In this document: one piece after another, positions 35,250 to 44,175 of the stretch
Layout of the letters: each line of letters opens with the position of its first letter
Position numbering within the stretch: position 1 is the first letter of the stretch
NCBI GenBank assembly: GCA_963760225.1
Contig: CAVXCD010000002.1
Location: forward strand, 62,001 to 126,000
Reading direction: 5' to 3'
DNA: 64,000 bases
Origin: 13-2-20CM-66-19 sp963760225
GTDB lineage: Bacteria; Pseudomonadota; Gammaproteobacteria; Steroidobacterales; Steroidobacteraceae
The notes under the pieces: generated by a model
Told to the model about the DNA's origin: nothing
Seen by the model: the letters and a program-made list of their open reading frames with translations, nothing else
Database searches by the model: none
Translations under genes and position numbers: made by a program

Positions 35250-37070
35250 TCACTCGGTGGCGATCGTCTCGGCGCCGAAATCCTGCAGATGACACGAGAG
35301 CGGGAAGGTGTGTATGCCGGGGACCTCCCCGGCGCGCAGCGCCTGCTGCAGCCCCTGCCAGTACTCGACACTCATCAGGTCGGCGTGCATGGCGCGGAAC
35401 GCACGCCGCAGCGTGCGATTGCGCACCCGCAGACCCGCCTCGATCTCCTCCGGCAGGAACACCACCCCCGGCTCGAAGAACCACGCCGGCACTTCCTCCT
35501 CGCCCTCGCAGCGGTCGCGGTTGGTGCGTACCTTGACGGCGGTGAGCGCTTCCACGGCATCGTAGTCGTACAGGTAGATCTTGAGGTAGCGGCTCACGCC
35601 GTAGTTACGGGTGTCGAAGTCCTTGTTGAAGACGTCGGCCGCCGCATTGTTGCGGATGCAGAACCCCAGGTTGAGCATGGCACGCAGCGCCTTGTCCTCG
35701 GGCGCGGTCTCGAGGAACACGTTGAGCGGGGTGAGCTTGCGCTGCACGATCAGGTATTTGAACACCAGCGCCGCGTCGTGCAGCCGCACGCTGTTGCCTG
35801 CCGATTGCAGCAGCTCGGCCGCCAGCTGCGGCTCGAACCACGAGCGCTCGAGCTTGAGGTTGTAGTACACGATGTTGTCCAGCATGCTGCCGGTGCGGTT
35901 GATCTCGTGCACGCGCTTGTACTTGGCGAGCACCGCGTCGACCCCTTCGAAGCTGTCCCACTTGTAGTCGCTCGTCGGCTGGTCGCGAATCACCTTCAGC
36001 ACGTAGTCCGACTGCGGCGAGGTGAAGGCGATGGTGACGGTGCCGGGACTGCCGGGCGCCACCGCGAGCTGCTCGCGATCGCGCTCGAGGCGCCGGCGCA
36101 CCTCGTTCATCACCGCTACCTTGCTGTAGTGGTAATAGCCGATCGTCGAGTAGTGCAGCCCGAGCGGCCGGCGCGGCATGATGCTGTGCAGGAAGGCGCT
36201 GAGCTCGTGGTAGTGGCGGTTGGTGACCTGGAACGGCGCCTCGGTGGAGCTGCAGAGGTTGTGAACGTGCGGCGCGCTGTGCAGCACCGCTTCGGCGCGC
36301 ACGCCCTCCTCGCCGTTGAGCAGCGCAACCACGAAGGGCTTGAGCTCCGCACCCTTGAGCACCAGCCGGCCGACGAGATACGCGCCGCGGTTGCGGAAGA
36401 ATCCGCCGCGCACCATCTCGATGGCGCGCAGCCCGCCGCCGGCGCGAGCGGCAAGCACGTCGTTCACCCGCCGCGCGATCAGCTCGGCATCGCGTGCCGC
36501 ATCGGCGAACGGCACCTGCAGCTGCGCGACCCGCAGCGCCCGCTGGATGATGAGGGGATCGACCTGCCAGGAGCAGGCGAAGCGCTCGTATACGGCATCG
36601 GCCGGCGGCACCACCGGGCGCGAGCCCCCGAAACCATACTCGACCGGCTTCCACTCGCCGTGATGGACGCGCCGCTGCGCGGAGTGCAGATAGGCCAGCG
36701 CGAGGTCCGCCTCGTAGCGGCCGTGAACGGCCGACCGGTAGAGCGCCTCGACTTCTGACCACAGGGGCTCGCCCTCCTTCAGCTGCGGAAACGCGGCCCG
36801 CAGCTCGTCGGCCAGCGGATAGACGGTGGCGTTGTAGAGCCCCAGGCGTCGTCTGGCATTGGCAACGGCGCCGGGGTGATCGCAGGTCTCGAAGGCCGCT
36901 TTCGCCGCCCACGTCAGCCGCAGGAACTCGTCGTAGAAATCATCGAACACGCTCAGGATCCACTCGCTCGTGAGCTCGAGCCGGCCGCGCTCGGACTGCG
37001 CCGCAGCGATGCCGGCGGCATAGTCGACGCGCTCGCTGCGCGGCGCGGCTTCGGTGGCGCCTCTATCCAT
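35250..37070 (-). CDS. aceK: Isocitrate dehydrogenase kinase/phosphatase
   Basis: 606 residues, the usual AceK length. Recognised from RGGFFRNRGAYLVGRLV, FKYLIVQRKLTPLNVFLE, DVFNKDFDTRNYGVSRYL, YLYDYDAVEAL, PGVVFLPEEIEAGL and MHADLMSVEYWQGLQQ, which follow the order of the Escherichia coli enzyme. AceK phosphorylates and dephosphorylates isocitrate dehydrogenase, switching carbon between the TCA cycle and the glyoxylate bypass. Here it is not next to aceB or aceA. Its ATG (37070) overlaps the end of the amidase gene by eight bases, and NDH-2 follows after 15 bases. Confidence 0.93.
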   Translation of the reverse strand: MDRGATEAAPRSERVDYAAGIAAAQSERGRLELTSEWILSVFDDFYDEFLRLTWAAKAAFETCDHPGAVANARRRLGLYNATVYPLADELRAAFPQLKEGEPLWSEVEALYRSAVHGRYEADLALAYLHSAQRRVHHGEWKPVEYGFGGSRPVVPPADAVYERFACSWQVDPLIIQRALRVAQLQVPFADAARDAELIARRVNDVLAARAGGGLRAIEMVRGGFFRNRGAYLVGRLVLKGAELKPFVVALLNGEEGVRAEAVLHSAPHVHNLCSSTEAPFQVTNRHYHELSAFLHSIMPRRPLGLHYSTIGYYHYSKVAVMNEVRRRLERDREQLAVAPGSPGTVTIAFTSPQSDYVLKVIRDQPTSDYKWDSFEGVDAVLAKYKRVHEINRTGSMLDNIVYYNLKLERSWFEPQLAAELLQSAGNSVRLHDAALVFKYLIVQRKLTPLNVFLETAPEDKALRAMLNLGFCIRNNAAADVFNKDFDTRNYGVSRYLKIYLYDYDAVEALTAVKVRTNRDRCEGEEEVPAWFFEPGVVFLPEEIEAGLRVRNRTLRRAFRAMHADLMSVEYWQGLQQALRAGEVPGIHTFPLSCHLQDFGAETIATE

Positions 37071-38226
37071 GGCGAGCCTGCCCTGCTGCCTGCAGCGTGC
37101 GCTCGAGTCCCCCGGCGAGGGCGCACAGTGCTTCGTCGCCGCCGCTACGACCGACGAGCTGCAGCCCCGCGGGCAGCTGGTCCGCGGTGACCGGCAGCGT
37201 CAGCGCGGGATGTCCTGAGAGGTTGAACGGCCGCACCAGGCAGCTCGAGCGCAGCGCCGCGCGCGCGTCGAGCGCCGCGGTAAGGGTCAGCGGCGGATCG
37301 GGCAGCGTTGGCAGGGCGAGCGCGTCGACGCCGGCGAGCGCCTCGTCAATCTGCCTGCGCAACGCGCTGCGTACCTCTTCGGCTGCGGCAACCTGTGCGG
37401 CGGACACTTCGCGTGCTGCGAGCAGCCGGGCGCGCACGTCGGCGCCGAGTTGCTCGCAGTCCGCCAGGTGGCCGAACGCCGTCCAGGTCTCGGCCGCGAT
37501 GATCGTCAGCCCGGCCGCAAACGCCGCGCCGAACGCCGGCAGCGCCATCGAGCGCACACTGACCCCGGCGGCATCGATGGCGGCACGCGCCGCGGCCGTC
37601 ACGGCCGGATTCGCCTCGACCTCGAGCCAGCCGAGCGTCGTGCGCCCGGGGGCTCGCTGCGCGCGAAACGTCGGGTCGATCATGGCCATGGCGCGCTCGA
37701 TCATCGGCATGTCACGGGCGAGCGGCCCGACGCAGTCGAGACTCGACGCGCTCGGGTGAACTCCGCAGCGACTCACCCGTCCGTACGATGGCTTCAGGCC
37801 ATACACGCCGCAACACGCGGCGGGTATGCGGATCGAGCCGCCGGTATCGTTGCCGAGGCTGAAGTCCACGAGCCCAGCGGCCACTGCGACCGCCGAGCCG
37901 CTCGAGGATCCGCCCGGCACGCGTCCCGGCGCGCGCGGATTGGCCGGCGTGCCGCTCCAGCGATTGATGCCGGTAACGCCGTACGCGAGCTCGTGCAGGT
38001 TGGTCTTGCCGACGATCCGGCAGCCTGCCTCCAGTAGCGCGCGCACCACCGCTGCGTGCTGCGCCGCCGGCGGCGCATCGGCCAGGCACGCGCTGCCCAT
38101 GCGCGTGGCAAAGCCCGCGACATCGATCGAATCCTTGATGCCGACCCGCGGGCCGTCGCCGCCCAACCGCAGCCGCTGCACGAAGATGCTGTCGCTCGCG
38201 CCTGCCTCGCTCGTAGATCGCTGCAT
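37063..38226 (-). CDS. Amidase (amidase signature family), copy 1
   Basis: 387 residues, shorter than typical amidases because the N-terminal helical part is reduced: the catalytic Lys is already at about residue 31 (RVGIKDSIDVAG). The cis-Ser region GGSSSGSAVAVAAG (about 105-118) and the nucleophile Ser131 in GNDTGGSIRIPAACC complete the Ser-Ser-Lys triad. It should hydrolyse an amide, substrate unknown. The overlap with aceK implies coexpression. The gene diverges from another amidase at 38348. Confidence 0.92.
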   Translation of the reverse strand: MQRSTSEAGASDSIFVQRLRLGGDGPRVGIKDSIDVAGFATRMGSACLADAPPAAQHAAVVRALLEAGCRIVGKTNLHELAYGVTGINRWSGTPANPRAPGRVPGGSSSGSAVAVAAGLVDFSLGNDTGGSIRIPAACCGVYGLKPSYGRVSRCGVHPSASSLDCVGPLARDMPMIERAMAMIDPTFRAQRAPGRTTLGWLEVEANPAVTAAARAAIDAAGVSVRSMALPAFGAAFAAGLTIIAAETWTAFGHLADCEQLGADVRARLLAAREVSAAQVAAAEEVRSALRRQIDEALAGVDALALPTLPDPPLTLTAALDARAALRSSCLVRPFNLSGHPALTLPVTADQLPAGLQLVGRSGGDEALCALAGGLERTLQAAGQARHG

Positions 38227-38245
38227 CGCTGCCGATCATCGGCCC

Positions 38246-38288
38246 GGCGGCGCCGGTTTGACAAGCAGCGCCGCCGCGATATTGTCAA
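38246..38288. promoter_or_regulatory. Nested inverted repeats over a sigma-70-like promoter between the two amidase genes
   Basis: TTGACAA (38258-38264) and TTGTCAA (38282-38288) form a perfect 7-base inverted repeat with 17 bases between. Inside and overlapping is a second one, GGCGGCGC (38246-38253) with GCGCCGCC (38268-38275). For the plus strand TTGACA (38258-38263) is a consensus -35 with TATTGT (38280-38285) as -10, spacer 16. Transcription would start near 38292, about 56 bases before the second amidase gene. A dimeric regulator binding here could control both divergent units. Confidence 0.45.
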
Positions 38289-38347
38289 GTCGTTGCCGAG
38301 CCTGCTGCTGGCGCGCATGCTGCGCGCGACACATCCGGACCGCTGCG

Positions 38348-39850
38348 ATGTCAATGCCGACGGGAGCCATCCCCGCAGTCGAGCCTTCCGCCCTGGTGCT
38401 GATGAGCGCGACCGAGCTTGCCGCCGCCGTCCGCGCGCGCGCGGTCTCCTGCGCCGAGGTGATGGACGCCTACCTCGGGCACATCGAGCGGCTCAACCCC
38501 GAGGTCAATGCGATCGTCTCGCTGCAGGAGCGCGAGCACCTGCTGCAGCAGGCACGCGAGCGCGACGGGCAACTGGCGCACGGCCGCTACCTCGGCTGCC
38601 TGCACGGGCTGCCGCAGGCGGTCAAGGACCTGGTGGCGACCGCTGGGATCCGCACCACACACGGCTCGCCGCTGCGCGATGAGATCCCGGTGCAGGATGC
38701 GATCCTCGCCGAGCGGCTGCGAGCGGGCGGCGCGATTCTCATCGGCAAGACCAACATTCCGGAATTCGGGCTCGGCTCACAGACCTACAACAGCGTATTC
38801 GGCACGACGCTCAACGCCTACGACCAGCGCCTGACCGCCGGCGGCAGTAGCGGCGGCGCGGCGGCGGCGCTGGCGCTGCGCATGCTGCCGGTGGCCGACG
38901 GCACCGACGTGATGGGCTCGCTGCGCAACCCGGCGGCCTTCAACAACGTGTTCGGCTTCCGCCCCTCCTACGGACGCGTTCCGGTCGCAGGTGAGGAGCT
39001 GTTCCTCGGGCAGCTGTCGTGCAGCGGAGCGCTGGGCCGCTCGGTCAGCGACGTGGCCCTGCTCATGAGCGTCATCGCCGGTCCCGACCCGCGCGCGCCG
39101 CTGTCGCTGGCTCAGGACCCGCAGCTCTTCCGGCAGTCGCTGCAACGTGATTTCCGTGGCACCCGCCTCGGCTGGCTGGGCGATCTCGGCGGCTACCTGG
39201 CGTTCGAGCCGGGCGTGCTCGAGCTGTGCCGCGAGGCGCTGCGCGACTTCGCAGCGCTCGGCTGCGTGGTCGAGGAGGTGCGCCTGCCGCTGCCCCCGGC
39301 GCAGTTGTGGGACGCGTGGCTGACGCTGCGACATTTCCTCACGGCCGGGGACCTGGCAGACCTGTATCGGGATCCGGCGCGACGAGCGCGCATGAAGCCC
39401 GAAGCACAGTGGGAGGTCGAAGGCGCCCGCCCGCTCAGTGCCGCACACGTTTACCGCGCCTCGCTCGTTCGCTCGGAGTGGTATCGGGCCGCGGCCGCGC
39501 TGTTCACCCAGGTCGACTACCTGTTGCTGCCGAGCGCACAGGTATTTCCCTTCGATGCCCGCGTGCACTGGCCGCGCAGCATCAACGGCGTTGCGATGGA
39601 CACTTACCATCGCTGGATGGAAGTCGTGGTGCCCGCCAGCCTGCTGGCGGCCCCGGTACTGAACGTGCCGGTCGGATTCGGCGCGGGCGAGCGGCCGATG
39701 GGCCTGCAGCTCATCGGGCCGCATCACGCCGACCTGGCCGTGCTGCAGCTCGGCCACGCCTACGATCAGGCGAGCGGCTGGGTCGGGCGGCGCCTGCCGC
39801 CGCTTCTGTGCCGCGCGCCGCCATCTTCTGGCGTACGATCGGCGCAATGA
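38348..39850 (+). CDS. Amidase (amidase signature family), copy 2
   Basis: About 500 residues from ATG 38348; the frame is open from 37826 but upstream overlaps the divergent amidase. The triad is present: Lys in GLPQAVKDLVATAG, cis-Ser in AGGSSGGAAAALALR, nucleophile Ser in TDVMGSLRNPAAFNNVFG (the usual GGSIRxPA is changed to MGSLRNPA). C-terminal marks are PVLNVPVGFG and MGLQLIGPHHAD. Hydrolyses an unknown amide. Its TGA overlaps the next gene's ATG (ATGA), so it is the first gene of a three-gene operon with two methyltransferases. Confidence 0.93.
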   Translation: MSMPTGAIPAVEPSALVLMSATELAAAVRARAVSCAEVMDAYLGHIERLNPEVNAIVSLQEREHLLQQARERDGQLAHGRYLGCLHGLPQAVKDLVATAGIRTTHGSPLRDEIPVQDAILAERLRAGGAILIGKTNIPEFGLGSQTYNSVFGTTLNAYDQRLTAGGSSGGAAAALALRMLPVADGTDVMGSLRNPAAFNNVFGFRPSYGRVPVAGEELFLGQLSCSGALGRSVSDVALLMSVIAGPDPRAPLSLAQDPQLFRQSLQRDFRGTRLGWLGDLGGYLAFEPGVLELCREALRDFAALGCVVEEVRLPLPPAQLWDAWLTLRHFLTAGDLADLYRDPARRARMKPEAQWEVEGARPLSAAHVYRASLVRSEWYRAAAALFTQVDYLLLPSAQVFPFDARVHWPRSINGVAMDTYHRWMEVVVPASLLAAPVLNVPVGFGAGERPMGLQLIGPHHADLAVLQLGHAYDQASGWVGRRLPPLLCRAPPSSGVRSAQ

Positions 39851-40599
39851 TGCAGGCGCAGCTCTCACAGTCGCGCAGTGAGCGTGAGATCCTCGATAAG
39901 AACCGCCGCTATTACGATCTGCTGTGGCGGGACGCGAGCCTCGTCGAGCCGCAGCGCTTCAATACCTGGCCGCTGGTGCAGTCGCTGCTGCCCGCCTCCG
40001 CCCGACAGCTCGAGGTCGCACCGGGCTTGAGGCCGCGGCTGCCACTGCTCGGAACGCTATTCGTCGACATCAGTGCCCCGGCGCTTGCGAAGCTGCGCGG
40101 CCGCGGCGCCCAGGTGGTGCTGAGCCAGGTGACCGCGCTGCCCTTTGGCGATGCGACGTTCGACCTGGTATGCGCGTTCGATATCATCGAGCACGTGGAT
40201 GACGATGAGGCGGCGCTCACCGAGCTGGCGCGGGTGACCACGCCGAACGGTGCGCTGCTGCTGTCGATTCCGCTGCATGCCGCGTTCTGGACCGCCTTCG
40301 ACGATTTCGTCGGCCACAAGCGCCGCTACGAGCCTCCCCACCTGCTGGCCAAGCTGGCGCAGCAGCGCCTGCACATCGAGCGCAGCGCGATCTTCGGCAT
40401 GCAGCCGCGTTCCTCGTGGCTGCTCGACCTGGCCATGTGGTGGCTGTTGCACGACCGCGAGCGGGCGATGTGGTGGTATAACCGCGCCTTCATGCAACTC
40501 GGCCTGCGGTTCCAGAAGCCCCTGCAGTTCACCCCCGGGATGATTGCCACCGCGGGAGTCGACGAGGTGCTGCTGGTGTGCCGCAAGGAGGCCGCGTGA
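39847..40599 (+). CDS. Class I SAM-dependent methyltransferase
   Basis: 250 residues. The SAM-binding core is ARQLEVAPGLRPRLPLLG (motif I in the variant form with Pro-Gly-Leu-Arg), then FVDISAPALAKLRGRGA, TALPFGDATFDLVCAFDIIEHV (motif II/post II) and RVTTPNGALLLSIPLH. The C-terminal part is Trp-rich and hydrophobic (SSWLLDLAMWWLLHDRERAM), perhaps a hydrophobic substrate pocket or membrane contact. Substrate unknown. It overlaps the amidase upstream and the methyltransferase downstream. Confidence 0.88.
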   Translation: MMQAQLSQSRSEREILDKNRRYYDLLWRDASLVEPQRFNTWPLVQSLLPASARQLEVAPGLRPRLPLLGTLFVDISAPALAKLRGRGAQVVLSQVTALPFGDATFDLVCAFDIIEHVDDDEAALTELARVTTPNGALLLSIPLHAAFWTAFDDFVGHKRRYEPPHLLAKLAQQRLHIERSAIFGMQPRSSWLLDLAMWWLLHDRERAMWWYNRAFMQLGLRFQKPLQFTPGMIATAGVDEVLLVCRKEAA

Positions 40600-41375
40600 T
40601 GCGCCCGGACGAGCAGGCGCCGCATACGCCGCTGCACGGCTACTACGCGAGCGAGAACGACCGCAGCGCCTGGGTGCGCGGACTCTTCGATCGCACCGCC
40701 GGCGACTATGATCGGCTCGAGCGCGTGCTGGGGCTCGGGACCGGCTCGTGGTACCGCGGCTACGCCCTGCGCGATGCGGGGCTCGCCGCGGGCATGCGGG
40801 TGCTCGATGTCGGAACCGGCACCGGGCTGCTGGCGTGCGCGGCCGCGCGCATCGTCGGCGACCCCGCGCTCGTCACCGGTGTCGACCCCAGTCCGGGAAT
40901 GATGGAGCATGCGCGGGTTCCCGCGGGCATCCGCCTGCTCGGCGGCAGCGCCGAAAAACTCCCTGTCCCGGACGCCAGCGTGGATTTCCTCAGCATGGGC
41001 TACGCACTGCGTCACATCGGCAACCTGTCCGCGGCATTCGCGGAGTTCCACCGGGTGCTGCGCCCCGGCGGGCGCCTGTGCGTGCTCGAGATCACGCTGC
41101 CCGCGCGCGCCGTGCCGCGCGCGCTGCTGCGGACCTGGCTCAAGGGCTGTGTGCCGGCGATTACGGCACTCGTCGGGCGGCGCCGCGACTCGTCGCTGCT
41201 CATGCACTACTACTGGGACACCATTGCCGCGTGTGTGCCGCCCGCCGCGATACTGGCAGCCATTGGTGCGGCGGGGTTCGCAGAAGTCGAGCGGCGCACC
41301 GAGCTGGCGATCTTCTCGGCGTACCGCGCCCGCAAGCTGCCCGATGCGCCCGATCAGCGCGGGGTGCGCGGCTAG
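40599..41375 (+). CDS. UbiE/Coq5-like methyltransferase
   Basis: 258 residues from ATG 40599, which overlaps the preceding TGA and has AAGGAGG seven bases upstream. Motifs: LFDRTAGDYDRLERVL, RVLDVGTGTGLLACAAAR, TGVDPSPGMMEHAR, LSMGYALRHIGNLSAAF, RVLRPGGRLCVLEITLP. The N-terminal FDxxAxxYDR and the central LRH resemble menaquinone/ubiquinone C-methyltransferases, but it is not a clear UbiE, since its C-terminal half is divergent. It may methylate a quinone-like or other hydrophobic compound. It is the last gene of the amidase-methyltransferase operon and converges with the acyltransferase. Confidence 0.87.
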   Translation: MRPDEQAPHTPLHGYYASENDRSAWVRGLFDRTAGDYDRLERVLGLGTGSWYRGYALRDAGLAAGMRVLDVGTGTGLLACAAARIVGDPALVTGVDPSPGMMEHARVPAGIRLLGGSAEKLPVPDASVDFLSMGYALRHIGNLSAAFAEFHRVLRPGGRLCVLEITLPARAVPRALLRTWLKGCVPAITALVGRRRDSSLLMHYYWDTIAACVPPAAILAAIGAAGFAEVERRTELAIFSAYRARKLPDAPDQRGVRG

Positions 41376-41385
41376 CGCCCGCACC

Positions 41386-42165
41386 TCAGCTCGAGCGCAC
41401 GCCCTCCCCGCACGTCTCGAGCCGATGATTCTCTGCTGCGTGCGCCAGCTCGGCGCGCAGGCACTCATCCAGTTGTCGCATGCAGGCGCGCACGTCGCCC
41501 GGCGGGTCGAGGCGGGGCCCGAGGCGCATCCGGCAGGTGACCGGCATCGACGGGCGCCTGAACAGCGACCATCCCTTGGCGAGGAACGCAGAATCGGTCT
41601 CGATGATGAGCGTCTGGATGGGTACGCCGGCCTGCTTGGCGATCACGGCGACGCTGCCCTGCAGGTCATTGAGGGGAGCGGACCTGGTGCGCGTTCCCTC
41701 CGGGAACAGCAGCACGATGCCGCCACGAGCGAGCTCCGCGACACTCTCGCGGATCATCCGCCGCGGCGGACTGCTGCGGATGTAGCGGGCGAGGCGCGCG
41801 CCCGGGCCGAGCAGGATGTTGTTCATCAGCGAGGATTTCATCACGCACGCCACGCGCGGCTCGTGCGCGATGATCAGCAGCGCATCGATCAGGCTCGGGT
41901 GATTGGGTGCGAGCACCACGGGGGGTCCGTGCCGCAGCGCGCGCAGCGCGCGCAGATCCAGCCGGTAGATCCCCATCCAGCCGAGCGACCACACGTACAG
42001 GCGAAAACCCGCCAGGATCCCGAGCCGGCCGGCCCGCCGTCCAGGGCCGGCCGGCAGGATCAGCAGCAGCGGCAGGGCGACCACGCTCCACCCAAGACAG
42101 ATCACGGCGAACAGCGCGAGCGACCCATACAGGGCCAGCGACTCGATGACATGCCGCAGCCGCAT
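41386..42165 (-). CDS. 1-acyl-glycerol-3-phosphate acyltransferase-like (PlsC family)
   Basis: About 259 residues from ATG 42165; the frame reaches 42285 but the extension is Arg/Ser-rich and overlaps a lipoprotein gene. A hydrophobic anchor (LFAVICLGWSVVALPLLLIL) precedes the acyltransferase core: VVLAPNHPSLIDALL (motif I, H-x4-D), then LLFPEGTRTRSAPL (motif III). It should move acyl chains to a lysophospholipid or other acceptor at the inner membrane. Housekeeping PlsC is possible; context with methyltransferases suggests a specialised acceptor. Confidence 0.88.
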   Translation of the reverse strand: MRLRHVIESLALYGSLALFAVICLGWSVVALPLLLILPAGPGRRAGRLGILAGFRLYVWSLGWMGIYRLDLRALRALRHGPPVVLAPNHPSLIDALLIIAHEPRVACVMKSSLMNNILLGPGARLARYIRSSPPRRMIRESVAELARGGIVLLFPEGTRTRSAPLNDLQGSVAVIAKQAGVPIQTLIIETDSAFLAKGWSLFRRPSMPVTCRMRLGPRLDPPGDVRACMRQLDECLRAELAHAAENHRLETCGEGVRSS

Positions 42166-42244
42166 CAACGCCGGCCCGCCGCCGGCCGACCAGCGCGTGT
42201 GCCCAGCTCTGCCGCGTCGCTGACTGCGACGCCGCGGCGGCGGG

Positions 42245-42457
42245 CTAGTCCCGCGAGACGCAATTGTAGATCGTTTCGCCGTCAACCCGGCTGGCCTCGG
42301 CGTGCTTTCCCTGTTTAGCGCACTCTGCTTCCGCCTGCTCGAGCCCGCGCGCTTCGCTGCGCTGCTCCGCCCGCGGGGATACCGTCGGATTGTCGGGCGG
42401 CGGAGCGCTGACGCAGGCGGCGAACAGGACCGCGCAGCCGCACACCATGACTCTCAT
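42245..42457 (-). CDS. Small lipoprotein
   Basis: 70 residues. Signal peptide with lipobox VLFAAC (mature from Cys15), then a Pro/Ser spacer and the segment EQAEAECAKQGKHAEASRV with two Cys in the mature part (AECAKQ, YNCVSRD), a possible disulfide. Good length and composition for an outer-membrane lipoprotein; function unknown. It lies upstream of the acyltransferase gene on the same strand. Confidence 0.7.
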   Translation of the reverse strand: MRVMVCGCAVLFAACVSAPPPDNPTVSPRAEQRSEARGLEQAEAECAKQGKHAEASRVDGETIYNCVSRD

Positions 42458-42603
42458 GTCCGACCCTCCCTCGGGACTTTCACCGCACAGTCTAAGGCGG
42501 CGTCCGCAAGGGCGCCATGAGCGCGGCCTACGCCTGGCGGCCTTCCCACGCCGGGCGCAACGCTAAACCGCGGGCGGCGGCGCGCACGCCGCGCGCCACG
42601 CGC

Positions 42604-42954
42604 TTACAGCTGCGTGGTTCCCTCGGGCTCGGCTCTCTTGCCGGGCTGCGTGATCGCCTCCGGTGGATTCATGCCGACGCACTTGGCGCTCACCATGTCG
42701 CCGTCGCCCGCGTACGGCACGGCAATCTGCAGCGCCGCCGAGATCGCGTTGCGACACGCGTCCTCATCCTTGAACAGATAAGAGTCCACGTAGGTGATCT
42801 CGAGCGTTTTCGGCGCATAGTAATAAATGTGCAACACCGCTTTCTGCCCGAGCGTGCGCGGCTGCTTCTGCGCATCCGACTCGGCCGGCTGCTCGTCGGC
42901 GAGCGCCGGGCCGATCAGCAGCGCGGCGAGGATCAAGGCGAAACGTCTCTTCAT
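42604..42954 (-). CDS. Small exported protein
   Basis: 116 residues. Signal peptide MKRRFALILAALLIGPALA then mature part beginning DEQPAESD. Core: VLHIYYYAPKTLEITYVDSY with many aromatic residues, then KDEDACRNAISAAL and VSAKCVGMNPPEA with two Cys that could pair. Unknown function; similar small secreted proteins are common in this window. No operon partner is obvious. Confidence 0.75.
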   Translation of the reverse strand: MKRRFALILAALLIGPALADEQPAESDAQKQPRTLGQKAVLHIYYYAPKTLEITYVDSYLFKDEDACRNAISAALQIAVPYAGDGDMVSAKCVGMNPPEAITQPGKRAEPEGTTQL

Positions 42955-43073
42955 GGCAATACCCCATCCCGACAGAGCCCGATAACCGCATCGGGCCCGA
43001 TGGCGGCGTCGGGCCTCTCATAATCGACGCGCCCCGCGTGGAGAAGTTCGCTGCGCGCTCGTTTGGGTGCGCC

Positions 43074-43291
43074 TCAGGGCGGCGAATCGCCCAGCCCCGG
43101 CAGAATATGTTCGGTCAGCAGCCGATCGGTGAGCGCGCCCGCGCCGGCGACGCGGTAATTGGTGGTGGTGATGACCGCGACCAGCCGCGCGGCGGGAATC
43201 ACATAGACCTTGTTGCCGCCGGTGCCGTACATGGCGTGCGTGCCGCCAGCGGCGGCACGCACGCCGCCGCTGGCCCGCAGCAGCTCGGTCT
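43074..43291 (-). pseudogene. C-terminal remnant of a beta-lactamase-family serine hydrolase
   Basis: About 72 codons, reading TELLRASGGVRAAAGGTHA then MYGTGGNKVYVIPAARLV and AVITTTNYRVAGAGALTDRL. This matches the very end of class C beta-lactamase-like hydrolases (pattern GxGGNxxxxxPxxxLVVVxTxTNY). The Ser-x-x-Lys and Tyr motifs are missing because the frame begins directly at the stop of the upstream exported-protein gene. No ribosome site. It is a leftover after a deletion or gene replacement. Confidence 0.75.
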
Positions 43292-44071
43292 TTATTTGAA
43301 CATGGCGGTCTCGCGCCCGACCTCATCGCGGTGCACGCTGAAATCCACCATTCCGCCGAAGGCATCCCCCGCCAGCGGGTTCGCCGCCACCGCTTCGCGC
43401 ACCGCGGCGTTCGCCTTGTCGAGACCGGCGGCATTCGGCGTGATGTAGAAGATGAAGAACAGGTTGGGGTCCTGGCTATGAACCGCCTGTACCGCGACCT
43501 GGTAGGCGCTCACGGTGCCGTCGGCCATCAGCTTCTCGAACAGCGGCACGATGAAGTTGTCGCTCAGCCTGGCGACCGCATCACTCGGAGCGTCCGGCTT
43601 GAGCTTGTAGGAGCTCGCATACACGTAACCCCCCTTGACGGCGCCCGGGCGCCAGCCGTAGTGACGGCTCACGTAGATGTCGTCCCAGTGCTTGGTCGAG
43701 CTCGCCAGCAGCGCGTCGGCCGCGGCGGACTTGGGAAACTGATCGAGCACAGCGAGCACGTCGGCCAGCGACTTGCCGGCCCACCAGCCGGCGTGGGTTG
43801 CCGCGTCGGCTTCGTGAACCACGGCGGAGTCGTAGCCGTATGCCAGCAGCGTACCGCTAGCCAGGTCCTGGTCGAACATCTTGTCGTTCGCACCGGCCGA
43901 TTTTTCCCAGTCGTTCCAGCGCGCCCGCGGTACCACCCAGTTGCCTACATAGGTGTAGATGCGCGGCTTTTCCTTGCCCTCCGTCGTCTGCGCCTGCGCG
44001 GGCAGTGCGGCCGCGGCGAGCAGCGCGGCGATGGACAGGACGGCGGTTATTCTTCTCGTGTTGATTGTCAT
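43292..44071 (-). CDS. Exported protein of unknown function
   Basis: 259 residues with a signal peptide (cleavage near AQA-QTT) and SD GGGG about six bases before the ATG. The mature protein reads as alpha/beta with two similar halves: RIYTYVGNWVVPRARWNDW and later ASSYKLKPDAPSDAV then NLFFIFYITPNAAGLDKANAAV. Repeated WxxWE- and F-I-x-Y-type patterns suggest tandem ferredoxin-like (dabb-like) domains, but this is uncertain. The stop abuts the beta-lactamase-family remnant. Confidence 0.7.
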   Translation of the reverse strand: MTINTRRITAVLSIAALLAAAALPAQAQTTEGKEKPRIYTYVGNWVVPRARWNDWEKSAGANDKMFDQDLASGTLLAYGYDSAVVHEADAATHAGWWAGKSLADVLAVLDQFPKSAAADALLASSTKHWDDIYVSRHYGWRPGAVKGGYVYASSYKLKPDAPSDAVARLSDNFIVPLFEKLMADGTVSAYQVAVQAVHSQDPNLFFIFYITPNAAGLDKANAAVREAVAANPLAGDAFGGMVDFSVHRDEVGRETAMFK

Positions 44072-44175
44072 GTTTACCCCGTGGATGAATGCATGAGGAG
44101 CGCGCCGGGAATTCGGCGCGTCGCGATGCTAACAGATGCTTAGGAACGCGGTTGAGACGGCGGTGTCGCGTGCAG

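Noticed and set aside
35289..36758. Long plus-strand open frame over aceK
   Set aside because: Antisense of the conserved AceK protein; product has no recognisable domain.
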